From: DASSBQ01 sp035250505
GTDB lineage: Bacteria > Nitrospirota > Nitrospiria > Nitrospirales > Nitrospiraceae
Direction: 5' to 3'
Length of the DNA: 8,466 nucleotides
Assembly (NCBI GenBank): GCA_035250505.1
Contig: DATFFC010000045.1
Span: forward strand, 1 to 8,466
Position numbers and translations under genes: made by a program. Under the pieces are notes generated by a model. That model saw only the letters and a program-made list of their open reading frames with translations, searched no databases and was not told the origin of the DNA. This document shows positions 1-6,408 of this stretch, piece by piece. Within the stretch, counting starts at the first letter, position 1. The number at the start of each line of letters is the position of its first letter.

Positions 1-566
1 CCGGGCAGAGAAAAGGTCAGGATGACACCGGTGCCCGGCAGCAGAATCGTGCTGGTTTCGACGAGTGCGCCGATCGGACTCAATTGCTTGATGAGCGCCG
101 CGTGTTTGGCCGCGTCGCCACCTCCCTCGCTGATACGCAGCGAGGCTTCCAGGCAGGTGTCGCAGCGTTTCGCCGCCAACATCACATCCCGGGCGGTCAG
201 AATGCCCACGGGCTGGCTTTGCTTGGTCACGATCAGGAGCGAGGCGCCGGTGGAGGCCATGAGGCTCGTGGCTTCTTCGGTCGCCTGATCGTATTCGATG
301 GAGTGAACGGGCTGCGACATGATGGTCCGCACGGCGATGTCCTGCGGGTCCAATCCAGGGGCGATCACTTTGGTGACGATGTCCGCGGGCGTCATCAAGC
401 CGAACGACACGTCACTGTCCTTGACGAGGAGGCAGGGAATATGTTCCCGCTCCATCAGCAGCGCCGCCTCGCTCACCGTCACATCGCCCGGGATCTGAAC
501 AACACCCGGTGTCATCATATGACCCACCACGGAGGTAGAGGAATTGGACATTATCCCGCGCGGCAT
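1..566 (-). CDS. CBS-pair protein with C-terminal PilZ-like domain (3' end outside window)
   Basis: I translated this from the minus strand. About 188 codons are visible and the C terminus lies off the left edge. Two CBS modules come first (about residues 12-65 and 77-132). Each ends in the [ST]xxD pattern that contacts nucleotide ribose in this family (MTPAD and LTARD). CBS pairs usually sense adenine nucleotides and regulate an attached domain. After a KRCDTC stretch, the last ~50 residues resemble a PilZ beta-barrel: QLSPIGALVET, then LLPGTGVILTFSLP, matching the usual DxSxxGxxVE...LPxGxxVxLxFxLP layout. The Asp of DxSxxG is Gln, and I see no clear RxxxR. The start is uncertain. In-frame ATGs lie at 584, 566 and 551, and a TGA two codons upstream of 584 sets the limit. 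I chose 566 because AGCAGGG lies about 10 nt upstream. It is transcribed divergently from the MNIO gene. The CBS call is firm; the PilZ call is inference. Confidence 0.85.
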   Translation of the reverse strand, partial: MPRGIMSNSSTSVVGHMMTPGVVQIPGDVTVSEAALLMEREHIPCLLVKDSDVSFGLMTPADIVTKVIAPGLDPQDIAVRTIMSQPVHSIEYDQATEEATSLMASTGASLLIVTKQSQPVGILTARDVMLAAKRCDTCLEASLRISEGGGDAAKHAALIKQLSPIGALVETSTILLPGTGVILTFSLP

Positions 567-642
567 GAAAGCAACCCTGCTCATGACTCAGCGCGTGGCT
601 CCCCAAGAACCCTCGGGCTCACCGGCCACTGTGCCGTAAGGA

Positions 643-671
643 AGTATACCAGATGGGTCATGCGACTCCTC
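643..671 (-). promoter_or_regulatory. Candidate promoter for the CBS-PilZ gene
   Basis: Read on the minus strand, 651-643 is TGG followed by TATACT, a good extended -10 element (TGn plus one mismatch to TATAAT). The -35 position (about 666-671) reads GAGGAG, which is poor but compatible with an extended -10 promoter. Predicted transcription start is near 636, leaving a leader of about 50-85 nt before the possible ATGs. This is motif evidence only. Confidence 0.4.
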
Positions 672-685
672 CGAAGCGTCCGATC

Positions 686-715
686 TTGTCAAACAATAAC
701 GCAGCCGACTACACT
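686..715 (+). promoter_or_regulatory. Candidate sigma70 promoter for the MNIO-dus-maf operon
   Basis: TTGTCA (686-691) and TACACT (710-715) are separated by 18 bp, each with few mismatches to consensus. Predicted transcription start is near 722, about 35 nt upstream of the ATG at 757. No good Shine-Dalgarno is visible in that leader. The element sits back to back with the minus-strand candidate, so a regulator binding 643-715 could affect both units. Confidence 0.45.
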
Positions 716-756
716 ACACAAGCAAACAACTGCCTGTCAGCCCAAAATATTCCATT

Positions 757-2244
757 ATGACGGATGCGCATAGTGAATTCGTAGATCGTGCCGGAGGGAT
801 CGCCGTTCACGGCCTGGGCCTGTCGGTCGATGTCTATTCGCCGGACCTGTTGGTTCTGGAGGAGCTCCTGCGCCGCCACAGGGTGCCGGTTCAGTATTAT
901 GAAATCTTTCAGGCCGCTCTCCCGGCTCTGGAGACGGTCAGGGAGAGGCTGCATGACCGCTGCTTGGCCTACCATGGGGAAGGTCTGTGGGTTTCTCAGC
1001 CGGATTTTTGCCCGGAAGCGGAGCAGGGATCGCCGCTATCGGAGGCCTGCAAACAACTCCGCGCTCTGGAAAGCCGGTGGTTGAATATCGAGTGTGCCAC
1101 GAAGCAGATAGCCGGGCGGTCGTTCGGGACGTACTTGCCACCTTTATATACGGTGGACGGCGCGGTGGTCGCCGGCGAAAACGCGGGAGTGCTTCAACAG
1201 GCACTGGACCGCGGTTTCTCGGCCGCAGGTGAGTGTCCTCCACTCTTGCTCTTGGAGATGTCGCCGCTGACCTATTTCGGCTGTGGCTCGCTTCCCGTCC
1301 CGGCATTCTTTACAGAACTTGTCCGTTATGCATCCTGCGGGTTGGTGCTGGATATCGGCCATCTGTGGACGGTGTATCGGTATACCGGCGCCTGGCGGGT
1401 CCAATCGGTGGAACGGTTTATCGCGGAGTTTCTGGACGGATTTCCGCTGGAGCGGGTCGTCGAAATTCATGTCGCCGGCCTCGCGGAGCATCCGGCCGAG
1501 GCGGGTGAGCGCGGTCCGGACGGCGGCTGCGGGGCCTTGCCGCGCTGGCTCGATGCTCATGGAGCGCCTATCCCGGAGCTGTTGTTTGACATGTTGGATC
1601 AGGTTTTGAGCCACCCCCGGTTGACGGCCCTCAAAGGCGTGGCGCTTGAAGTCGATACCAAAGAGCCGAGTCTCATCATGTCCGAATTCGTGAGGTTTCA
1701 TCAGCGATTCAGCACCCTCTTTGCACGTCGCTCGGCGGAGGCTCAGCCGCTGAGCCGTCTCTCCCAAACATCACGGCGCGCGCCGGCCGAGCACTGTTCC
1801 GTCAGCCAAACACGAAGACAGACTCTCGTTCGCGACTACGAGATGTATGGGCGCGTCGCGACGGGACAGGCGGAGTCCAACCGGCTGCCCGAACGGGTCG
1901 GAACGATCAGTGATGTGGAAGGCTTGGACCGGTACCGGCAGGTCTACCTCCCTCATGAGATTCTTCACTGGGGCGGCGATCTGAACGACATGTTTCCTCG
2001 CACGTGCGAGATGGCGAAAGAAAGGGCCGTGGCTCTCCACGATTTTGTAGCCTTCTGGTTCGACCGGCCTCGGGTGGCCCTCAAAACGTATGATTTTTTT
2101 CTTCTGAAGATCGAGTACTTCCTGGAATTCATCGCCTTCGTGCTGCCGGACGCCTTGGCCACGGCTCAGCGGGAAGCGGAGGAGTTGCGGGCGGGCTATG
2201 AGGCGGCGAATCGACGGGCCGGCTTCCAGGAAATCACCGCATGA
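757..2244 (+). CDS. DUF692/MNIO-family putative iron-dependent oxidative enzyme with extra C-terminal domain
   Basis: A 495-residue protein. Residues about 17-312 follow the DUF692 (MbnB/TglH/ChrH-like, MNIO) TIM-barrel pattern: GLGLSVDVY near the start, YHGEG (H73), LLEMS (E167), LDIGHLW (D199, H202), EIHVAG (H238), LDAHGAPIPE (D266, H268) and ALEVD (E298). These are the spots where family members carry metal-binding His/Asp/Glu. Known members use a multi-iron centre and O2 to modify cysteines of ribosomally made peptides, but the substrate here is unknown and no precursor ORF is adjacent. The sequence is divergent: the usual ENVS reads EMS and LDVNN reads LDIGH. The family is usually about 280 residues. 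The remaining 180 residues are helical, aromatic-rich and unrecognised, with HEILH at 400-404. The ATG at 757 has no clear SD and no in-frame alternative nearby. The stop overlaps the dus start (ATGA). The family call is fairly sure; the function is open. Confidence 0.75.
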   Translation: MTDAHSEFVDRAGGIAVHGLGLSVDVYSPDLLVLEELLRRHRVPVQYYEIFQAALPALETVRERLHDRCLAYHGEGLWVSQPDFCPEAEQGSPLSEACKQLRALESRWLNIECATKQIAGRSFGTYLPPLYTVDGAVVAGENAGVLQQALDRGFSAAGECPPLLLLEMSPLTYFGCGSLPVPAFFTELVRYASCGLVLDIGHLWTVYRYTGAWRVQSVERFIAEFLDGFPLERVVEIHVAGLAEHPAEAGERGPDGGCGALPRWLDAHGAPIPELLFDMLDQVLSHPRLTALKGVALEVDTKEPSLIMSEFVRFHQRFSTLFARRSAEAQPLSRLSQTSRRAPAEHCSVSQTRRQTLVRDYEMYGRVATGQAESNRLPERVGTISDVEGLDRYRQVYLPHEILHWGGDLNDMFPRTCEMAKERAVALHDFVAFWFDRPRVALKTYDFFLLKIEYFLEFIAFVLPDALATAQREAEELRAGYEAANRRAGFQEITA

Positions 2245-3401
2245 ACTTTTGGACTGAATTGCCCAGGCCGATTATCGGATTGGCCCCCATGGACGGCGTG
2301 ACCGACGCCGTGTTCCGACGTATCGTCGCGGCGCAAGGCGTTCCTGACGTGACGTTCACTGAGTTTACCCACGTCGGCGATATCAGCCGCGGGCCCGAGT
2401 ACCTTCTGGACTCGCTGATTTACAGTGAAGGCGAACGACCGATCGTCGCGCAGATTTACGGCAAGGACCCGGGATTGTTTTATCAGGCGGCCCATGTAGT
2501 CTGCGAACTGGGTTTTGATGGCTTGGACATCAATATGGGTTGTCCGTCCAAGAACGTCGCCTCATCGGGGTCCGGTGCGGCGTTGATTAAGACCCCCGAT
2601 GTGGCCCAGGCGATCATCCGCGCGGTGAAGCAGGGCATTCAGGATTGGAGCGACGGCCAGTCGCTGGAGGCCGCCGGCCTCAAGCGTTCGCGAAGCGAGA
2701 TCATCAACCGGATGAATGGGCGGCGGCGGGAAATTTCCGGGGTCGATCGGCGGCCGATTCCCTGGTCGGTGAAAACCCGGCTCGGCTGCGACGCCGTCGT
2801 CATTACGCAGTGGGTCGAACATTTACTGGAACAACAGCCCGCCGCGATTACCATTCACGGCCGCACCTTGACGCAAATGTATCGCGGCGAAGCGGACTGG
2901 GCGGCGATTGCAGCAGCCGCCGAGGTGGCCCGAGGGACGCAAACCTTGATCTTGGGCAATGGAGACGTGCGGAGCATGGACGACGTGGCGCGCCGGGTGC
3001 GCGAAAGCGGCGTGCAGGGTGTGCTGGTCGGACGGGCGACACTGGGGGCGCCGTGGTTTTTCCGGTCGAAAGAAGAAGCCCGCTCGGCCAGTCGAACGGC
3101 CGCACCGCAGAGTGAACCGATGAACGAGTCGGTCGATGACGTCGACTTGCGCGATCGGTTCATCGTCATGCTGGATCATGCTCGGCAATTCGAAGCATTC
3201 GTTGATGCCGATCAGTTCAGAAGGATGCGAAAGCACCTCGGATGGTACTGCAAGGGGTTCCCTCATGCGGCGGCCATGCGGGCACGCATGTTTCAAGCCG
3301 AGACCGTACGCGACGTGGAGCTGACGGTGGCTGAATTCCTGGGAGAGGACTTCCTGTCCTCGCTCACGTCCGGTCGGGAACCGGTCGGGATACTCGCGTG
3401 A
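2241..3401 (+). CDS. dus: tRNA-dihydrouridine synthase family protein
   Basis: A 386-residue FMN-dependent enzyme of the Dus family, which reduces specific uridines in tRNA to dihydrouridine in the cytoplasm. Visible family signatures run in order: IIGLAPMDGVTD at the N terminus, where the flavin site begins; VAQIYG near residue 70; GLDINMGCPSKNV, with C101 as the expected catalytic Cys; a long segment at about 134-172; VKTRLG with K178; ITIHGRT with H206; LGNGDV near 238; and GVLVGRATLGAPWFF. The C-terminal ~90 residues form the helical domain that contacts tRNA in this family. I cannot assign DusA, DusB or DusC. The segment at 134-172 (SRSEIINRMNGRRREI and neighbours) looks like an insertion relative to DusB/NifR3 as I recall it. 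Translation starts inside the MNIO stop (ATGA at 2241-2244), with AGGA upstream, so coupling is likely. Confidence 0.9.
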   Translation: MNFWTELPRPIIGLAPMDGVTDAVFRRIVAAQGVPDVTFTEFTHVGDISRGPEYLLDSLIYSEGERPIVAQIYGKDPGLFYQAAHVVCELGFDGLDINMGCPSKNVASSGSGAALIKTPDVAQAIIRAVKQGIQDWSDGQSLEAAGLKRSRSEIINRMNGRRREISGVDRRPIPWSVKTRLGCDAVVITQWVEHLLEQQPAAITIHGRTLTQMYRGEADWAAIAAAAEVARGTQTLILGNGDVRSMDDVARRVRESGVQGVLVGRATLGAPWFFRSKEEARSASRTAAPQSEPMNESVDDVDLRDRFIVMLDHARQFEAFVDADQFRRMRKHLGWYCKGFPHAAAMRARMFQAETVRDVELTVAEFLGEDFLSSLTSGREPVGILA

Positions 3402-3408
3402 CGCGCGC

Positions 3409-4038
3409 ATGCGTTTGATTCTTGCTTCGACTTCTCCCCGCCGAAAAGAACTCCTTGCCTTACTCGAATATCCCTTCGATATCTGCACTCCCTCTTTCGT
3501 CGAGCAACTCGACCCGGCCTGTGCCGCGGAGAAGCAGGCACAAGAGTTCGCGCTCAATAAGGCGGCCTCCTGCATTCCTGCGGATGGTGAGAGCCTGGTT
3601 CTCGGCAGCGACACCGTCATCGCAGTGGAGGACGAGGTGATCGGCAAGCCTCAGGATCGTGCGGATGCCGAGGCCATGCTGCGCCGCTTGATGGGAAGAG
3701 AGCATCGCATCTGCACCGCCGTGGCCGTGGTAGACATGCGCCGCGGAATCCGCGACGTGGAAGCGACGACGGTACGGGTGTGGATGAAAGAGTGGGATGA
3801 TGCCCGCTTGGCCGCCTATCTCCGAACCGGCGAAAGTCTGGGAAAGGCCGGGGCCTATTCGATTCAAGGCGGCGCTGGCGATTTGATCGATCGTATCCAG
3901 GGGGATTTTACGGCGGCCGTCGGCCTGCCGCTGCGGTTGGTTGCGACCATGTTGGCGAAGCGTGGACTTATGGTTCCGGTGGATGTCGAAAAACTCTATC
4001 GCGAGCGGCCCTACCCGAATTGGAATCGTTTTGCATAG
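3409..4038 (+). CDS. maf: Maf-family nucleoside triphosphate pyrophosphatase
   Basis: A 209-residue Maf/YhdE-like protein. This family hydrolyses non-canonical or excess nucleoside triphosphates (dTTP, UTP and modified pyrimidines in the YhdE branch) to the monophosphate and pyrophosphate, acting as a house-cleaning enzyme. Motifs in order are LILASTSPRRKELL at the N terminus, where the SxSPRR phosphate site lies; LGSDTVI, containing the essential Asp; IGKPQD; GREHRICTAVAV; GKAGAYSIQG; and QGDFTAAVGLPL. The KAGAYxIQG form favours the dTTP/UTP-type branch over the YceF (m7GTP) branch. The residue before KAG is Gly where many YhdE-type proteins have Asp. A short tail after the domain ends in RPYPNWNRF and is unexplained. 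The gene starts 7 bp after dus with no obvious SD, so it is probably co-transcribed and coupled. Family assignment is secure; substrate is inferred. Confidence 0.93.
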   Translation: MRLILASTSPRRKELLALLEYPFDICTPSFVEQLDPACAAEKQAQEFALNKAASCIPADGESLVLGSDTVIAVEDEVIGKPQDRADAEAMLRRLMGREHRICTAVAVVDMRRGIRDVEATTVRVWMKEWDDARLAAYLRTGESLGKAGAYSIQGGAGDLIDRIQGDFTAAVGLPLRLVATMLAKRGLMVPVDVEKLYRERPYPNWNRFA

Positions 4039-4065
4039 GATAGTGCCCGCCGCGATTACTGCTCG

Positions 4066-4083
4066 GCGCGGGAACGGCCGCGC
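4066..4083 (+). terminator. Weak hairpin after maf, possible terminator without U-tract
   Basis: GCGCGG (4066-4071) and CCGCGC (4078-4083) form a perfect 6-bp all-GC stem around a 6-nt loop, 27 bp after the maf stop and upstream of a new promoter. The position suits a terminator. There is no following T-run, and short GC stems are common in GC-rich DNA, so intrinsic termination here is doubtful. Confidence 0.2.
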
Positions 4084-4110
4084 GAATCACCTCTCCCGCG
4101 GTCCGAAAGA

Positions 4111-4140
4111 TTGAAAAGACCCATCCCTTCCCCTTACAAT
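4111..4140 (+). promoter_or_regulatory. Sigma70-type promoter for the secreted protein and signalling operon
   Basis: TTGAAA (4111-4116) and TACAAT (4135-4140) are spaced by 18 bp, each one mismatch from consensus. Predicted transcription start is near 4147, giving a leader of about 33 nt that contains AGGAGGT (4169-4175) ahead of the ATG at 4180. This is the best promoter candidate in the window. It lies in the only sizeable plus-strand gap after maf (4039-4179) and could drive everything to the right edge. Confidence 0.6.
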
Positions 4141-4168
4141 GCGGCCCATTGTCCGGCTTCATGTCGCG

Positions 4169-4175
4169 AGGAGGT
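4169..4175 (+). promoter_or_regulatory. Strong Shine-Dalgarno deciding the start at 4180
   Basis: AGGAGGT ends 4 nt before the ATG at 4180 and is a near-perfect anti-16S match. It fixes the start at 4180. The frame could be extended upstream to a TTG at 4111, but that TTG is part of the -35 box and would lie upstream of the predicted transcription start. Confidence 0.75.
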
Positions 4176-4179
4176 CGTC

Positions 4180-4854
4180 ATGCATGGTGCGGTTCGGGAA
4201 TCCGGTAGGGGCCGACTGGCCCAGGTCAGCGCGGCCTTGTGTTTGCTCGTGATCATTGGCGCTTCGTATCGGAATGCCCAGGCGATCGATGTGAAGTTAT
4301 CGGTAGAGGAAGCGAAGAAGGCCTTGGAAGCGGGACGCGCGCCCATGGAAAAGGCCAATACGCCGGAAGACGTGAAAAAGGTCCTGCAGCAGGCGTCGCT
4401 CGCCACCAGAGTCGGCGCCGATCCCGAAAAGGAGCCGTGCGGGGCGAGCGCCATTCTGCGGACGAAGCGCTATCGCCTGGAAGCGTTCGGGCGGCAGGAA
4501 GCGGCGGAGTCCAAGAAGCAGAAAAAAGACGTCCGCATGCCGGAAGAATTCATTCAAAAAGTCGTCGATATGCCCAATATGGAAGTCGAGGTCCAATTGT
4601 GCGGGGATGATGAATATTTTGCCGAAAAGGCGGACATGGTGTTTCAGCAGAAGGGAAAAAACATTGCGCCGATCGACATCAGTCCCGCCGAACGCGGCAG
4701 AAAGAACGAGGGAGACGGTCCCGCCTACCGATCGCGGTTCACGGCACGCTTTGCTTACGACAGCTTCGACCCGAACGCCAAGACGACCGTGGTGGTCACG
4801 CTCCAAGACGGTCAAGAGATCAGATTCGACGCCGACTTGTCCAAGGTCCGATAG
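4180..4854 (+). CDS. Exported protein of unknown function
   Basis: A 224-residue protein I do not recognise. The N terminus is a clear Sec signal peptide: a basic n-region (RESGRGR), a hydrophobic core at about residues 13-30 (including ALCLLVIIGA), then NAQA followed by ID, giving a likely signal peptidase I cut after A35. The mature part opens with a charged helical stretch (SVEEAKKALEAGRAPMEKA and on to about residue 75). The second half looks beta-rich and ends in TTVVVTLQDGQEIRFDADL. It has two cysteines, C87 and C141, which could form a disulfide in the periplasm. No catalytic motif, lipobox or membrane anchor is visible. The start follows a strong SD and a good promoter. The next gene, a membrane sensor kinase, begins about 39 bp later with no terminator between them, so co-transcription is likely. 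A role as periplasmic partner of that kinase is only a guess. Confidence 0.8.
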   Translation: MHGAVRESGRGRLAQVSAALCLLVIIGASYRNAQAIDVKLSVEEAKKALEAGRAPMEKANTPEDVKKVLQQASLATRVGADPEKEPCGASAILRTKRYRLEAFGRQEAAESKKQKKDVRMPEEFIQKVVDMPNMEVEVQLCGDDEYFAEKADMVFQQKGKNIAPIDISPAERGRKNEGDGPAYRSRFTARFAYDSFDPNAKTTVVVTLQDGQEIRFDADLSKVR

Positions 4855-4856
4855 GG

Positions 4857-4866
4857 CGACGCGTCG
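4857..4866. repeat. 10-bp perfect palindrome between the exported-protein and kinase genes
   Basis: CGACGCGTCG is a perfect palindrome starting 2 bp after the stop at 4854. It has no loop and no T-run, so it is a poor terminator. It might be an operator half or chance in GC-rich DNA. Confidence 0.3.
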
Positions 4867-4893
4867 AGGCGCTTGCTTGAATATCATGCCCGC

Positions 4894-6408
4894 ATGTCCT
4901 CGTACGGCAACCTATCCCCTGCGTCCCTGATCCATGTTCTTCTCGGCGCGGCCGGGATCCTCACCATTTTCTACCTTGATCTGCTCTCGGCGCCGGGAAT
5001 CGCCGTGTGGACGCTCTATATCCTGCCCCTCTGGTACGCCTCCCGTCTCGGCATTTCACCTCGCGTGATTTTGCCCGCCGTCGCCGGACTCTGCACGGTG
5101 CTGACCATTGGGGGGTGGTTTCTGTCTCCCCCCGATATCGATCCGGCAATTTCTTTCTACAACCGTACGATCGGCGTCGCGCTCATGTGGACTCTTGCGA
5201 TCATGTTGATGCGCGCCGCGGGTCTCGATGAAGACGTACAGGCCGTCCAGGACGCACAGGCGCGGCTGGCCGCCATCGTGGAGTCGTCGTCCGATGCCGT
5301 CGTCAGCAAGTCGCTCGATGGAATCGTGACTACGTGGAATCGCAGTGCCGAGTTGATCTTCGGGTATCCGGCGGACGAAATGGTCGGCACGTCGATTCTC
5401 CGGATCATCCCGCCGGACCGTGTACACGAGGAGACTCATATCCTCGATCGAATCAAGCGAGGAGAGCGGATTGAACATTTTGAAACGGTTCGCCGGCGAA
5501 AGGACGGCACGGAGATTCCCGTTTCCCTCACGATTTCTCCGATCAAAGACGCCAAGGGGCGGCTGATTGGAGCGTCCAAGATCGCCCGCGATATCACGGA
5601 GAAAAGATGGGCGGAAGAGACCGTGCGGCGCCAGACCGCCCAGCTCCAAGAACAGGCCGCCGGCCTGCGCACGGCCAATGAACAACTCATGAAGCAGACC
5701 GCCGCGCTGGAAGCAGCCAATAACGAACTGGAGGGATTCAGCTATTCCGTCTCACACGATCTTCGTGCCCCGATTCGGACGATCCATTCGTTCGTCCGCA
5801 TCATCGAGGAGGACCACGGCGGGCGGCTCGATCCGGAATTGTCGCGCTGTCTCGGCATTATCGCCAAGGGCGCGAGGCAGGCGGGCGAACTGATCGACGA
5901 TCTGTTGGAGTTTTCGCGTCTCGGCCGCCAGGCGATGCAGCGGACGCGGGTCAACATGATCGAGCTCGTTCATGAAGCCATTGCCGATCTCCGTAAGGGT
6001 GAAGAAACTCCCCGCGCCGGCATCACGGTGGCCGATCTCCCGGCTTGCTTTGGCGACCGCCGTCTGCTGAAATTGGTTTGGATCAACCTCCTTTCCAACG
6101 CGCTGAAGTACAGCCGGCATCGCGACCGTCCGCACATCGAGGTGGGGTGGCGGGCGAACGAGGGACCGGAGGAGTCGTGCACCTATTATGTGAAAGACAA
6201 CGGCGTGGGATTCGACATGAAATACGCGCATAAGCTGTTCGGGGTCTTCCAGCGGCTCCACGGCCAGGAGGAGTTCGAAGGCACGGGGGTCGGTCTGGCG
6301 ATCGTCCAGCGGATTATTCACCGGCACGGCGGGCGGGTCTGGGGCGAAGGAGAAGTGGGGGTCGGTGCGACGTTTTACTTTACGGTGGAAAAGGCTCGGA
6401 AGCCATGA
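4894..6408 (+). CDS. Membrane PAS-domain sensor histidine kinase
   Basis: A 504-residue kinase from this ATG. The N terminus has about four hydrophobic segments (about residues 11-30, 35-51, 56-77 and 89-107) with short connecting loops, so the stimulus may be membrane- or redox-linked. A PAS domain spans about 122-240 (IVESSSDAVVSKSLDGIVTTWN, PVSLTISPIKD, ending ARDITE), followed by a coiled coil (about 240-275). The HisKA helix carries SYSVSHDLRAP with H288 as phosphoacceptor, of the bacteriophytochrome-like SHDLRAPLR type. The ATPase domain shows the N-box NLLSNALKYS (N398, N402), the G1 box DNGVGFD (D435), FGVFQRLH and the G2 box GTGVGLAIV (about 463). A TTG at 4873 would add seven residues, and neither start has a well-placed SD. 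The stop overlaps the next ATG (ATGA). Its partner is very likely the Rcp1-type regulator that follows. The ligand is unknown. Confidence 0.9.
   Translation: MSSYGNLSPASLIHVLLGAAGILTIFYLDLLSAPGIAVWTLYILPLWYASRLGISPRVILPAVAGLCTVLTIGGWFLSPPDIDPAISFYNRTIGVALMWTLAIMLMRAAGLDEDVQAVQDAQARLAAIVESSSDAVVSKSLDGIVTTWNRSAELIFGYPADEMVGTSILRIIPPDRVHEETHILDRIKRGERIEHFETVRRRKDGTEIPVSLTISPIKDAKGRLIGASKIARDITEKRWAEETVRRQTAQLQEQAAGLRTANEQLMKQTAALEAANNELEGFSYSVSHDLRAPIRTIHSFVRIIEEDHGGRLDPELSRCLGIIAKGARQAGELIDDLLEFSRLGRQAMQRTRVNMIELVHEAIADLRKGEETPRAGITVADLPACFGDRRLLKLVWINLLSNALKYSRHRDRPHIEVGWRANEGPEESCTYYVKDNGVGFDMKYAHKLFGVFQRLHGQEEFEGTGVGLAIVQRIIHRHGGRVWGEGEVGVGATFYFTVEKARKP

Noticed and set aside
412..606. Short minus-strand frame (64 codons) near the CBS start
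   Set aside because: It is in a different frame from the CBS protein and overlaps it on the same strand. The CBS frame has two recognisable modules and this one has none.
585..756. Search for a small precursor peptide gene near the MNIO enzyme
   Set aside because: The upstream gap is only about 170 bp and filled by promoter elements, and the downstream gene overlaps the stop. No Cys-rich short frame with an SD was seen in the gap.
764..771. ATGCGCAT palindrome just inside the MNIO gene
   Set aside because: Eight bases within coding sequence with no second copy nearby. Chance is the simplest explanation.
84..773. Plus-strand open frame of 229 codons across the CBS gene and promoter gap
   Set aside because: It is antisense to a clear CBS-pair protein, is rich in His/Arg/Gly as expected of a shadow frame, runs through both promoter candidates and shows no domain.
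4043..4072. CCCGC...GCGGG hairpin right after maf
   Set aside because: The arms pair only with a bulge and no T-run follows. It competes with the better stem at 4066-4083, which is itself weak.
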